Assembly (NCBI RefSeq): GCF_000987955.1
Contig: NZ_LAZU01000017.1
Span: 62,001-126,000 of the forward strand
DNA from: Paenibacillus sp. DMB20
GTDB lineage: Bacteria; Bacillota; Bacilli; Paenibacillales; Paenibacillaceae
DNA length: 64,000 nucleotides
Reading direction: 5' to 3'
Shown: piece after piece, positions 8,420-17,004 of the stretch
Numbering within the stretch: position 1 is the stretch's first letter
Layout: each line of letters begins with the position of its first letter
The notes under the pieces: model-generated
Told to the model about the DNA's origin: nothing
The model's database searches: none
Seen by the model: only the letters and a program-made list of their open reading frames with translations
Made by a program: the position numbers and the translations under genes

Positions 8420-9157
8420 TCAGTCGACTTGGCTGTCGCCCATGCCGGTATAATCCGAAGCGGCATGCCGTTTCACCGCGGTTGGTCCTTCCGGGGTGCC
8501 TTTGCCTTCAGCGGCCCACAGCATCCCCCGCGTCATCAGCTCTTTCACCGCCGGTATTTCGATAATATCCGCATGATGTCCGAGCGAATTATAATATACC
8601 CGGCCCACGCCCCAACGCTTGGTCCAGACGACAGGCATATCGACGGCCTTATTCAGCCGGTGCGGCCCGTCCGCCACCGGAAAGCGCGTGGTCGCAAGAA
8701 CTTCTACCGCCGGGTCGACATGCAAATAATACTGTTCCGATTCAATGGTGAAATTCTGGAGTCCCTCGACCAGCGGGCTGGAGTCCTGTTTAATCTCCAC
8801 GGTGTACTTCACCCCGTCGTTGCCGGGATGCGCGACCCACTGCCCGCCGGTCATGAAGTGCCAGTCCACGTTGCTGCGGAAGGCGTCGCACATACCGCCA
8901 TGGCAGCCTGCCAGCCCGGTTCCGTTCTGGACCGCCTCGGAAATGTTCTGAACATATTCCTGCGGGATCTGGCCCATCGTCCAAACCGGAATGATCAAAT
9001 CCAGTCCTTTGAGCTTCTTCGCATCGCGATACGCGTCAAGCGAATCGGACACCTCGACCTCAAAGGCATGGACCTTTAAAATATCTTCGAATATGGCGGC
9101 AACCTGCTGCGGTTCATGGCCGTCCCAGCCGCCCCATACGATCAATGCTTTTTTCAT
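8420..9157 (-). CDS. ThuA-like domain protein (trehalose utilisation family)
   Basis: 245 residues with the ThuA fold of class I glutamine amidotransferase-like proteins: LIVWGGWDGHEP at the start, GLAGCHGGMCDAFR near residue 85, and GRVYYNSLGHHAD near the C-terminus. The family acts on disaccharides such as trehalose or sucrose, often together with Gfo/Idh/MocA dehydrogenases, as here. The ATG at 9157 is preferred to a GTG nine bases upstream because AAGGAG is then 10 bases away rather than one. The gene heads a two-gene unit, preceded by a 35-codon remnant of a second oxidoreductase. Confidence 0.85.
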   Translation of the reverse strand: MKKALIVWGGWDGHEPQQVAAIFEDILKVHAFEVEVSDSLDAYRDAKKLKGLDLIIPVWTMGQIPQEYVQNISEAVQNGTGLAGCHGGMCDAFRSNVDWHFMTGGQWVAHPGNDGVKYTVEIKQDSSPLVEGLQNFTIESEQYYLHVDPAVEVLATTRFPVADGPHRLNKAVDMPVVWTKRWGVGRVYYNSLGHHADIIEIPAVKELMTRGMLWAAEGKGTPEGPTAVKRHAASDYTGMGDSQVD

Positions 9158-9179
9158 TGGTGACACGCTCCTTGTCAGA

Positions 9180-9287
9180 TTACATTTCAGATATTTTCAC
9201 CCAGCGTCGTTCCTCTATGAAACGTTCAGCCGCTTCCAGCACAGCCTGGCATGTAACGCCATATCCAATCCGCAGCTTGTTCATCAT
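9180..9287 (-). pseudogene. Internally deleted Gfo/Idh/MocA oxidoreductase remnant
   Basis: A 35-codon ORF with its own GGAGG site. It reads MMNKLRIG, the standard first residues of a Gfo/Idh/MocA protein, and is then joined to CQAVLEAAERFIEERRWVKI, a typical C-terminus of the same family. The glycine-rich nucleotide site and everything between are missing. This is best explained by an in-frame internal deletion that left both ends of a gene once heading the ThuA operon. It cannot be an active enzyme. The alternative, a new small protein, is less likely. Confidence 0.6.
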
Positions 9288-9542
9288 TAACCTCCCTAAG
9301 CTTCAGTCAGAGCCATCAGGCATCCAGATGTAACGCTTTCATTATAGGCAAACGGCAGCCGATTCTCTCGCCAATTTATGTGGGCCTATGGACAAAAATT
9401 GTAGCGGGGACGAATTTCGGCCATATTCAGCAAACGTTCAGCTGATACTAAGGCGTCCATAATCTCCCGCTAAGATTCTCCTCAGGTTGGAGCCCTAAAC
9501 TTTAAATTGCAAGACAGAATAACAGCATAAGGAGAGATGAAC

Positions 9543-10310
9543 ATGAATTCGATCGGCAAAAAAATCATGGTCGGCAGCATTGCCGCCAGCGTGGTCTTGG
9601 GAGGAGCCGGTTACTTGCAAAACAAGACGTTTGCGGCAAGCGCCGAACCATCGGCCAAGACGGCGGTGCAGGCAGCTTCCGACACAGTCAAGGCAGCGGT
9701 GGGAAATAAATTCCGGGACGGCCGGGAATTCGGACACGGCAGAGGGGGATTTGGCGGGGGAAATCTGATAAAGGATGCGGCTGAGATCCTGAGTCTTGAA
9801 GAAAGCGCAGTTCGCACGCAGCTCGAGGAGGGCAAGACCTTGGCGGAAATAGCCGCCAGCAAAAGTGTTTCGAAAGAGGCCTTCTTACAAAAGCTGATCG
9901 ATGCCGAAACGGCAAGAATCCAGGAGCGGCTGTCTGACGGAACGATCACGGATGCTCAAGCTGCGGAGCAGAAGGAGAACTTGAGCGGCCGTCTGGAGAA
10001 GGCGATTGACCAAAGCGGCATCGGGTTCGGCGGTCATGGCAAAGGCCACGGGATGGGCGTGTTCGGGAGGCTTGAAGGAGTCGCGGAAATTCTCGGCCTA
10101 ACGGAGGACGAGCTGAAGGCGGGACTGGACGACGGGAAATCCATTGCGGAACTTGCCGAAGCCAAGGGAATGACGGAAGAGGACTTGATCCGCAAGCTGA
10201 AGGATAACATGATCGAACCGCTGAAGCAGTGGGTAAATGAGAAGCACGCAGCGCCGTCGGACAACGCCGGAGCTACGAAGACCGGTGGGACTCTGCCGAA
10301 TAGCCTGTAA
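9543..10310 (+). CDS. Secreted protein with two YckD/DUF2680-like repeats
   Basis: 255 residues. An N-terminal signal peptide (IGKKIMVGSIAASVVLGGAG, cleavage probably after FAA-SA) is followed by a Gly/His/Arg-rich stretch and two similar helical units: AAEILSLEESAVRTQLEEGK with LAEIAASKSVSKE, and VAEILGLTEDELKAGLDDGK with IAELAEAKGMTEE. These resemble repeats found in small exported Bacillus proteins. The ATG at 9543 is chosen because GGAG at 9531 is then 8 bases away; the ATG at 9537 would be too close. It is the first gene of a three-gene unit ending in PspA, so an envelope-stress role is plausible. No function is known. Confidence 0.65.
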   Translation: MNSIGKKIMVGSIAASVVLGGAGYLQNKTFAASAEPSAKTAVQAASDTVKAAVGNKFRDGREFGHGRGGFGGGNLIKDAAEILSLEESAVRTQLEEGKTLAEIAASKSVSKEAFLQKLIDAETARIQERLSDGTITDAQAAEQKENLSGRLEKAIDQSGIGFGGHGKGHGMGVFGRLEGVAEILGLTEDELKAGLDDGKSIAELAEAKGMTEEDLIRKLKDNMIEPLKQWVNEKHAAPSDNAGATKTGGTLPNSL

Positions 10311-10329
10311 CAGGAAGGAGAGGAATTGG

Positions 10330-10866
10330 ATGAAGCTGACTCGGGGATTTTCCTGGCTGTGGATCGGCTTGGCGGCACTCGTTGTCCTATGGCTTGGGGT
10401 AACGGCTGCCGGTATCATCGGACAACACGGGCATGGAGAGGCAGCGCGCGTATTCGGCCGGGGACAGGGCTTCGGACATCGCGTTCAGTACCGCTTTGAG
10501 CCTCGTCATGCTTTCGGTATTTTCGGAATGGCGTCCGTGTTTTTACTAATGATTAAAATTACGCTGCTGGCCCTGTTTGCTTTGATTTGGGCAAAGGCAT
10601 CCGGGTTATTGAAATGGGGCGGAGCCGGACTTGCCGGTCTGGTGCTTATGAGCCTGTTGACGCCGTTTTGGGGACTCCTGGCGATGATACTGTTGTTCTT
10701 GGCAATGAACAGAATGAAGCGGTTGAGCCGGGGGGATGGAAAATATCCGGAGTCGGCGGGAGTCTATCCGGCGCATGAAGCGGGTACCCCGTCCCTAGCG
10801 GCTTATGAACGCGGCAGACTGCTGGATGAATGGGAGAAGAGCAAGCTAAAGGAGGAGAGACCATAA
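10330..10866 (+). CDS. Membrane protein of unknown function in pspA operon
   Basis: 178 residues with about three membrane segments: LWIGLAALVVLWLGVTAAGI near the N-terminus, then ASVFLLMIKITLLALFALIW and LAGLVLMSLLTPFWGLLAMI. A His/Arg/Gly-rich loop joins the first two, and a charged cytoplasmic tail ends KSKLKEERP. The start follows GGAAGGAGAGG, 19 bases after the secreted-protein gene, and the stop overlaps the pspA start codon by one base, so the three genes are translated as a unit. It may anchor or signal to PspA, by analogy with other Psp-type operons. I do not recognise a named family. Confidence 0.65.
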   Translation: MKLTRGFSWLWIGLAALVVLWLGVTAAGIIGQHGHGEAARVFGRGQGFGHRVQYRFEPRHAFGIFGMASVFLLMIKITLLALFALIWAKASGLLKWGGAGLAGLVLMSLLTPFWGLLAMILLFLAMNRMKRLSRGDGKYPESAGVYPAHEAGTPSLAAYERGRLLDEWEKSKLKEERP

Positions 10867-11531
10867 TGGGGATTTTCGGAAGAATGAAGGAGATGGCATC
10901 CGCGGATTTGAATCACATGCTGGATCGGATGGAGGACCCGGTCCCCATGGCCAAGCATTATATCCGGCAGCTTGAGGAGCAGATCGACCGAACTCGTCAT
11001 GCTGTGATGAAGCAGCTGGCTGCGGAGCAGCAGTACGACATGCTCATCATGAAAACCGCGGAGACGGTCGCTAAGCGCTCCCGTCAGGCGGAGCTTGCGG
11101 TTGAGCGGGAAGAGGAGAACGTTGCAGAAATCGCGATGCAGGACAAGCTGTACCATCAGCGGCTGCTTGAGGCATATGAATGCCAGCGGGAAAGTATCCG
11201 TCAGCAGGCGGGTGCGTTAAGGGAGCAGATGGGACGGCTGACGGATACGCATGCGGATTTGCAAAACAGGCTGTTTTTCCTCGTTTCCCGTGTTAACGCG
11301 GCCCAGGCATTGAACGCCGCGGCGTCTGCGGCAGCGGTTTTCGATACGGAACGGGCGGCCAGCGGATTTGCCCGCATGGAGGACAAGCTCCGCCATCCGG
11401 AGATTGGACTGAATGCCGGTTTATCCGGTTCCCCGGGCTCCGGTCCTGGGGACAAGCTGGACGCCTTCGAGGAACGCGAAGCGATTAAAGCGGAGTTGAA
11501 CCGGATTAAGGCAGCCAGAGGAAGGGAATAG
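10866..11531 (+). CDS. PspA/IM30 family membrane-stress protein
   Basis: 221 residues, largely one long coiled coil, beginning MGIFGRMKEMASADLNHMLD with the conserved EDP motif and an amphipathic N-terminus. This is the PspA/IM30/LiaH family (ESCRT-III-like), which assembles on damaged cytoplasmic membrane and limits proton leakage. The C-terminal part, with PGSGPGDKLDAFEE, is shorter and more divergent. The ATG overlaps the previous stop (TAATG) and has AAAGGAGGAG upstream. It closes the operon, followed by a strong terminator. Confidence 0.85.
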   Translation: MGIFGRMKEMASADLNHMLDRMEDPVPMAKHYIRQLEEQIDRTRHAVMKQLAAEQQYDMLIMKTAETVAKRSRQAELAVEREEENVAEIAMQDKLYHQRLLEAYECQRESIRQQAGALREQMGRLTDTHADLQNRLFFLVSRVNAAQALNAAASAAAVFDTERAASGFARMEDKLRHPEIGLNAGLSGSPGSGPGDKLDAFEEREAIKAELNRIKAARGRE

Positions 11532-11545
11532 CAGCAAGAAACTAA

Positions 11546-11572
11546 AAACCGGCACCTGGTGCCGGTTTGTTT
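11546..11572 (+). terminator. Terminator of the pspA operon
   Basis: Perfect 11-bp inverted repeat AAACCGGCACC / GGTGCCGGTTT followed by a short T-rich stretch, 14 bases after the pspA stop. Confidence 0.75.
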
Positions 11573-11645
11573 CGGTACGCGGAACTCGGCAGAAAACCCG
11601 CCATGACCCCGAGGACTCGACCGGAAAGTATGGTGAATATAAGCT

Positions 11646-11692
11646 AGAAGCTGCCTTCGGCACCCCATTCGTTGGAACGCCGGGCAGCTTCT
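11646..11692. terminator. Inverted repeat after the tail-collar genes
   Basis: AGAAGCTGCC at 11646-11655 and GGCAGCTTCT at 11683-11692 form a 10-bp stem between the pspA and tail-collar transcription units, which converge. It has only a weak T-tract on either strand, so a termination role is tentative. Confidence 0.35.
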
Positions 11693-11718
11693 TGTTTAAG
11701 AGCACGCAAGCCCGTGCT

Positions 11719-12264
11719 TTACCGCTCTCCCCGAGAAGGGTATTCCCCGCCCGCTATGCAGATGATGAAATTCTGGGCAATGAACGGCTGCATGTTGTTG
11801 TGGGGCTGGGAGCCGCCGGACGCTGACAGGGCTGCGGGGGACATCTGAACGTTCGGTATTGGCTCATAAAGCTTAGGCTGAGGCGAAGTCGGCGTGTTTT
11901 TCCGGGCTTGTGCCCAGAAGCCTCCTTCCGGATTATCCGTAGAGCCGACCGCATCGATCGCTTGCGGCGAATGCGTGTGATTCGGCATTTGCGATTCCGT
12001 CAACGCAACCGTTCCGGAACCGATGCGCTCTCCTATATGACGCGGCGTAAGGCCCTGGCCCGATCCCTGATGCATCGGGGCGCTGCCCATGAGATTAGGC
12101 AATGCGAACGTGGTTTTTCCATCGCCGCCATACTGCGTGCCGAGTATCGAATACAATGCCGTGTTGGATGCAATAGGCATCAGTTGACCATTGCATAAAG
12201 CCCAGTTTTTGGGTGCGAAATTGCCTGCGAATATTCGAATTTCACCAAGATAAGCTTCTGCCAA
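11719..12264 (-). CDS. Phage tail-collar domain protein (microcystin-dependent-protein type) 1
   Basis: 181 residues. It opens with YLGEIRIFAGNFAPKNWALC-NGQL, the tail-collar fold signature, followed by LYSILGTQYGGDGKTTFALPNL and the closing GGSQPHNNMQPFIAQNFIIC. Such proteins are related to phage tail-fibre tips and occur as short secreted or particle-associated proteins in bacteria. The start codon is TTG, with GGGGAGG nine bases upstream. It is the last of three tandem paralogues transcribed from right to left. No other phage genes are nearby. The biological role of the family is not established. Confidence 0.85.
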   Translation of the reverse strand: MAEAYLGEIRIFAGNFAPKNWALCNGQLMPIASNTALYSILGTQYGGDGKTTFALPNLMGSAPMHQGSGQGLTPRHIGERIGSGTVALTESQMPNHTHSPQAIDAVGSTDNPEGGFWAQARKNTPTSPQPKLYEPIPNVQMSPAALSASGGSQPHNNMQPFIAQNFIICIAGGEYPSRGER

Positions 12265-12279
12265 GACGTATGACCTCCC

Positions 12280-12777
12280 CTAATTTCGACTCGGGTAAAT
12301 TCCCTGGACGGCAATGGCGTAGTTCAGGGCCAGATAAGGCTGCATGTTGCTGTGAGGCTGGTTTCCGCCCGTTTTGGACACGGACTGGCCGCTCATCTGC
12401 ACGAGCGCATCGGCCGGGGCGTATTGATGATCGGCAGCCGCCCAAGCGTTGTTCAAAGGCGATGCTGCGTTTGCGGGATTCGAAGATGCGGATACCAGGT
12501 GGGTGTGCCGAGGCATTTCGTTTACGGTCAGTTGATGAAAGGCTTCGCCGGAAGATGTTCCCAGCGGGATCGTCGGGTTTACGTGAACCGGAACGCGTCC
12601 ACGATAATCAGGCAGGGCAAACGTGGTGGTGCCGTTTCCGCCGTAGACATTGCCAAGAAGGGAATAGAGAGCCTGATTCGTGTTAATTGGTAAAATCTGA
12701 CCCTCGCAGAACATCCAGTTTCGGGGGGCATAACCATTGGCAAACAAACGGATTTCGCCAAGGAATGGCTCTGACAT
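12280..12777 (-). CDS. Phage tail-collar domain protein 2
   Basis: 165 residues and the same fold as its neighbours: FLGEIRLFANGYAPRNWMFC at the start, LYSLLGNVYGGNGTTTFALP in the middle, GNQPHSNMQPYLALNYAIAV at the end. AAGGAGG lies upstream of the ATG. Sixteen bases separate it from the next paralogue. The central variable region differs clearly between the three copies while both ends are conserved, as expected for a scaffold with a diversified surface. Confidence 0.85.
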   Translation of the reverse strand: MSEPFLGEIRLFANGYAPRNWMFCEGQILPINTNQALYSLLGNVYGGNGTTTFALPDYRGRVPVHVNPTIPLGTSSGEAFHQLTVNEMPRHTHLVSASSNPANAASPLNNAWAAADHQYAPADALVQMSGQSVSKTGGNQPHSNMQPYLALNYAIAVQGIYPSRN

Positions 12778-12808
12778 TTCGTTTCCTCCTTAATAAACAG
12801 GGTTTTGG

Positions 12809-13318
12809 TTAGTTATGGGGCGGGTACATCCCGTACAGCGAGATAATAAACGAGATGGCTGCCGACGGCATCATGTTGTCGTGGGGTTGTCCGCTGCCTG
12901 CCGGAGAGAGCAGATGCCTGTTCATGCTTACGGGCGTTTTTCCCGAGCCGTCGGAGTAGCTTCTCTTGACCGATGGCGCCCAAACCGAATTGTGCGGAGT
13001 GTCTCCTTCGGGACCCGCTTGTCCATTCGCGTGGGGAACATGCGTATGCTCAGGCAGTTGGGCAGGGGTTAGGAATACGCTTTCCGTTCCTCCCCTGTTT
13101 CCCAGCATGTAATCCGAGCTGCGATGGATCGGAATGCGCCCCTGCAGATCAGGCAAGGCAAAAGTCGTTTGGCCGTCCCCGCCATACGTGGTCCCGATCA
13201 GGTTGAACAGGGTTTCGTTCTCCGATATCGACAGGAGCTGGCCATTGCACAAGGCCCAGCCCTGCGGGGCATAATTGCCGGCAAACATGCGGATTTCGCC
13301 CAGGTAAGCTTCACTCAT
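12809..13318 (-). CDS. Phage tail-collar domain protein 3
   Basis: 169 residues: YLGEIRMFAGNYAPQGWALC, LFNLIGTTYGGDGQTTFALP and SGQPHDNMMPSAAISFIISL mark the tail-collar fold. The start follows GAGGTGA. It is the first of the three tandem copies, 42 bases downstream of the GNAT gene, so the four genes probably form one transcription unit. Confidence 0.85.
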   Translation of the reverse strand: MSEAYLGEIRMFAGNYAPQGWALCNGQLLSISENETLFNLIGTTYGGDGQTTFALPDLQGRIPIHRSSDYMLGNRGGTESVFLTPAQLPEHTHVPHANGQAGPEGDTPHNSVWAPSVKRSYSDGSGKTPVSMNRHLLSPAGSGQPHDNMMPSAAISFIISLYGMYPPHN

Positions 13319-13360
13319 GGTTTGTCACCTCATTGAATTTATATAGAAGGCGCGGGAGCT

Positions 13361-13828
13361 TTAAACGGCCCCAGCCCATTCCATCGCGATTCGGTACCCG
13401 TCATCTACCGCGGTACGGAAGCCGAGCCGCTCGTAGAGACGGACGGCCCGACTGGCGGAAAGGACGCTTAAACAAAGTCTTTTTGAGCATGAACAGGACT
13501 CGATCTGCAGCTCACGGAGGAGAAGCGTTCCGATGCCCCGGTTTTGGAAATCCGGGAGAAGGGAGATGTCGACAAGCACAAAGGCTTGTTCGCCGCGATC
13601 GACGATGGTACGCCCCGCCTTGGTTTCCCCATACATAACAATGCTGTGCTCAGCGAGGGGGAATTGTGCAGCGTAGGAGCGCGTTTGAGCGGCCCACTGC
13701 ATGCTTAAGAACGCTCGTTCCTGATCTTCATCCCAGCAGAAGGCCTCGATTTCGCTTTTTCGCGTGCTGCAATATAACTGATACAAATATTCTTCGTCTG
13801 CAGAAACGGCAGGTCTTATATGGATCAT
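13361..13828 (-). CDS. GNAT-family N-acetyltransferase
   Basis: 155 residues with the acetyl-CoA-binding motif QNRGIGTLLLRELQ and the C-terminal RAVRLYERLGFR typical of GNAT enzymes. It begins IRPAVSADEEYLYQLYCSTR. The acceptor is unknown. It is the first gene of the tail-collar unit. The recurring pairing of GNAT genes with tail-collar triplets in Bacillales, as I recall it, suggests modification of these proteins, but that is inference. Confidence 0.8.
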   Translation of the reverse strand: MIHIRPAVSADEEYLYQLYCSTRKSEIEAFCWDEDQERAFLSMQWAAQTRSYAAQFPLAEHSIVMYGETKAGRTIVDRGEQAFVLVDISLLPDFQNRGIGTLLLRELQIESCSCSKRLCLSVLSASRAVRLYERLGFRTAVDDGYRIAMEWAGAV

Positions 13829-14149
13829 AATATCCTCTTGGCCTCAGCCTAAAGCCGTATTTTAGTAGGTCTTCAAGATTATAGCACACGAATGTTCTCC
13901 TAACATCATACTTTCGACAATACAGAACAAAATTTTTTATCTTGAAATCCAGCGAATTTTTGTTTACCGGCGGTCCGGGATCACTTATATTTAGTAGTGA
14001 TTCTAGGTTTTGGAAGAGAAAAGAAAGGTAAGAGATTTCGAATCATGAGAAGTTGAGCAGCATGGGTGCATGAAGCAGGATTTGGCGAACAACGCCGTCT
14101 CTCGTCTGTCTTTTTAAAGAAATGAAGAGGATTATCAGGGGAAGGGGTT
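13829..14149. other. Divergent intergenic region
   Basis: It separates the GNAT gene (leftward) from the large surface-protein gene (rightward). On the minus strand an extended -10 TGCTATAAT (13886-13878) could start the GNAT/tail-collar unit. An inverted repeat ATCACT / AGTGAT (13980-13985 and 13996-14001) precedes the surface-protein gene by about 150 bases. I see nothing else in it. Confidence 0.3.
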
Positions 14150-16993
14150 TTGCTATTGTACTACCTTAGTCTTAGATTCCGTCGGGTTTTATGTATGGCA
14201 GCGATTATTCTGCTGGTCCTATCCGGCAGCGGAGCTCAATTTTGGATGCCCAGGACGCAGGCGGCGGCATTGTGGTCGGATGGTTACACGTTTAGCGATA
14301 ATGTCAATCACGTAACGTACGGAAGCGGCTCCTGGCTAGTATTAGGGGACGGAGGCTTGTATGCGATTTCGGGAAACGGCACAAGCTGGGAGGAGAAGAC
14401 ATTTAGCAAATGCGGAGGCGTGGCGTCGGTTTATGCAGGAGGCAAATGGTATGTCGTCTGCAACAACGGTTATATCAACGCTTCGGAGGATCTTTTTGGA
14501 TCAGGGTGGGATGCTTTTCTTCCCGCAGGGATCGCTCAGGATTCCGCGCATTTTTTTTCCGCCGCCTCGGATGGAACGGCCATTGTTGCGGTGGGGAGCG
14601 ATAACAACTGGGGAAACGAAGTGGTCGTGACGTACGACGGAACCGCCTGGTCGAGCCATGAGTTAGGGGATTTTCAATATTTTTCGCATGTCATTTACGC
14701 AAACGGCCGATTTATTGCCTTGGGACTGGACCGGAATGATCAGTCGGTTATCTACTCCTCTCCCGATGGCAAACAGTGGTCGCCCGTCCCTGACTTAAAG
14801 CCGGAACAGCCTCTGTACAGCATGGCCTATGGCAAGGGGCTGCTGGTCGCCGTGGGAGGGAACGGATACGTTTATAAATCGGCAGACGGGATGGTTTGGG
14901 AAGGCGCATACTCAGGCGTTACCAGTAACGAGCTCTACTCCATTGCCTACGGCGAGGGCATGTTTTATGCGGTGGGAACCCATAAGACGATCATCTCTTC
15001 GGTAGACGGCCAAGCGTGGACTTTAGAGAATGAAGAGGCCAATGCCGCGCAGTACACCTATGTAACGGTTGGAAATAAGCAAGTATTTGTAGTGGGGGAA
15101 AACGGGGTTTCGAAAAGGGCAAGCACGGTCCCGTTAAGCTCGAACAATCGTTTAAGCAGTCTCCAAATATCCCCGGGCAGCCTGAACTTCGACCCTGATC
15201 AGGAGCAGTATACGGTAGAGGTTCCTTACGGGACCGCAGAGGTTACGGTTACGCCTGTTACCGAGGATGACGGCGCGACGATCAAAGTCGGAGGAGCTGC
15301 GGCGGTCAGCGGCCAGGGGGTTAGGGCGGCACTGGAAGACGACGGATCGACGGTTATCCAGATTCAGGTTACGGCCTCAGACGGCTCAATAAAAACATAT
15401 ACCATTACCGCAAATGAAATCGAGCCGTCCCACAATGCCTATCTTAGCGCGGTTCAGGTATCTCCGGGAGGGGTTTTGGATCCTTCGCCGTTTACTCCGG
15501 CGGCAACGGAATACGACGTTCTGATGGACGAGCAAACGGCCAGCCTTACAATGACGCCATTGCCCGAGGATTCTACGGCCACAATGAGGGTAATCAAAGG
15601 CGCTTCCGCAGCAGTGCCGTGGATCGGCGGGGATCCTTACAGCCTCACTCTCGGCAAAGGGGAGAGTGTTCGGGTGCAGTTCATCGTAACGGCCCAGGAC
15701 GGGAACACGGCGAAAACCTATACGTTCAACGTTCAGCGCGCCTCTTCCACGAATGCGCAGCTGGCGGATATAAAGTTGACGACAGGTACGCTGAACCCTT
15801 TGTTCGACCCTGCTAAAACGGACTATGACGTTCAACTTCCATTCCCTGCGGCAGAGATAGGCATTACGCCTGTTCTTGCCGATTCGCTGGCTTTCAAGAA
15901 GGTAAGGGTAAACGGCCAAGAGATGACAGATTCGGAGCTGGCGGCAATTCCGTTAACACCGGGTACGCCCAAAGCCATAGAAATTGAGGTGACTGCGCAG
16001 GATCCGGCGGTTCACAGAATCTATAAATTGACGGTAACCCGTGCGAAGCCGTCAGCGGACGCAACGCTCAGCAGCTTGAGCGTCGATGGGGTCCTGATTG
16101 ACGGCTTCCGAAGCGAACGGGAAAACTACGGTATGGATTTGCCGTTTTCGAAAGAAGGCATAGATGTGAGCTGGGTTTTGGGGTCGCCAGGTACGGCCGC
16201 ATATAAAGTGCGCGTGGACGGCCAGGAGCAGAACGTGACGGGTCTGAAAGATTTGCCGTTGTCCCCCGGCATACCCAGGGTGATTGAAATCGTAGTAACC
16301 GCCGAGGATACGAATGTGACCAGGGCCTACAAGCTGACGGTCATGCGCACCCAGGCGTCCACAGACGCAATGCTGAGCAGCTTAAGCGTCGATGGAATCG
16401 TGGTAGACGGTTTCCGGAGCGATTTTCATGATTACACCGTAGATGTGCCGTTCACCCAAGAAAAAGTAAATGTGGACTGGGTATTGGGGGATCCTGTTAC
16501 GGCTACCTATAAGGTAAAGGTTGACGGAGCGGAAGTGAGTCCGGGCAGATTAACGGATTTGCCGTTATCTCCGGGAACGGCCAAGAACATTGAAATTATC
16601 GTAACGGCACAGGACCCAAGCATAAGCTTAACCTATACGTTGGCGATAAACCGGGCAGCTCCGTCCGGCAATGCGTACCTGGGCTCGCTTGAAGTTTCGC
16701 CGGGTGCCCGTCTGGAGCCGTCTCCGTTTGTATCCTCCACTTTGGAATACGATGTGTTGGTGGAAGAAAAATCGGACAGTTTCACGATCACGCCGACGCT
16801 TGCGGACCCGACGGCTTCGATGCGCCTGAAGCAGGGGACGCAGGAAGAGGACTGGAGCAGCGGCCGGGCATATACGTCCGTTCTAGGCAAGGGGGAAACC
16901 GTGAAGCTGGAGCTCGTGGTGACCGCGCAGAACGGCACGACGAATACCTATAGGCTCAACGTTGCCCGGGCGCTTCCACCAATGCGAAGCTGA
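14150..16993 (+). CDS. SLH surface protein, N-terminal part (frameshifted)
   Basis: 947 codons before a premature stop. TTG start (14150 or 14156) behind AGGGGAAGGGG; the signal peptide spans FRRVLCMAAIILLVLSGSGA to about residue 38. Residues 45-325 hold BNR/propeller-like repeats (LYSMAYGKGLLVAVGGNG, LYSIAYGEGMFYAVGTHK). From residue 330 come six cadherin-like beta-sandwich modules, each starting like LSSLQISPG or LSSLSVDG and ending in ITANE or LTVTR. At about 16972-16974 one base is missing: the following sequence reads STNAKLSDIRVTPGTLNP in the next frame, the expected next module. The intact protein would be about 1600 residues, exported and bound to the cell wall by SLH domains. Whether the break is real or a sequencing error cannot be told. 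Confidence 0.75.
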   Translation: MLLYYLSLRFRRVLCMAAIILLVLSGSGAQFWMPRTQAAALWSDGYTFSDNVNHVTYGSGSWLVLGDGGLYAISGNGTSWEEKTFSKCGGVASVYAGGKWYVVCNNGYINASEDLFGSGWDAFLPAGIAQDSAHFFSAASDGTAIVAVGSDNNWGNEVVVTYDGTAWSSHELGDFQYFSHVIYANGRFIALGLDRNDQSVIYSSPDGKQWSPVPDLKPEQPLYSMAYGKGLLVAVGGNGYVYKSADGMVWEGAYSGVTSNELYSIAYGEGMFYAVGTHKTIISSVDGQAWTLENEEANAAQYTYVTVGNKQVFVVGENGVSKRASTVPLSSNNRLSSLQISPGSLNFDPDQEQYTVEVPYGTAEVTVTPVTEDDGATIKVGGAAAVSGQGVRAALEDDGSTVIQIQVTASDGSIKTYTITANEIEPSHNAYLSAVQVSPGGVLDPSPFTPAATEYDVLMDEQTASLTMTPLPEDSTATMRVIKGASAAVPWIGGDPYSLTLGKGESVRVQFIVTAQDGNTAKTYTFNVQRASSTNAQLADIKLTTGTLNPLFDPAKTDYDVQLPFPAAEIGITPVLADSLAFKKVRVNGQEMTDSELAAIPLTPGTPKAIEIEVTAQDPAVHRIYKLTVTRAKPSADATLSSLSVDGVLIDGFRSERENYGMDLPFSKEGIDVSWVLGSPGTAAYKVRVDGQEQNVTGLKDLPLSPGIPRVIEIVVTAEDTNVTRAYKLTVMRTQASTDAMLSSLSVDGIVVDGFRSDFHDYTVDVPFTQEKVNVDWVLGDPVTATYKVKVDGAEVSPGRLTDLPLSPGTAKNIEIIVTAQDPSISLTYTLAINRAAPSGNAYLGSLEVSPGARLEPSPFVSSTLEYDVLVEEKSDSFTITPTLADPTASMRLKQGTQEEDWSSGRAYTSVLGKGETVKLELVVTAQNGTTNTYRLNVARALPPMRS

Positions 16994-17004
16994 GCGATAT
17001 TCGG

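Noticed and set aside
8351..9079. Open frame on the plus strand opposite the ThuA gene
   Set aside because: Shadow of the minus-strand gene; the minus-strand protein has clear family motifs.
9329..9341. TGTAACGCTTTCA, similar to a CcpA cre site, upstream of the ThuA operon
   Set aside because: It is one base short of the cre consensus, so the half-sites are out of register.
11719..13318. Tail-collar genes as a prophage remnant
   Set aside because: No integrase, capsid, baseplate or lysis genes nearby; such triplets are known as stand-alone bacterial genes.
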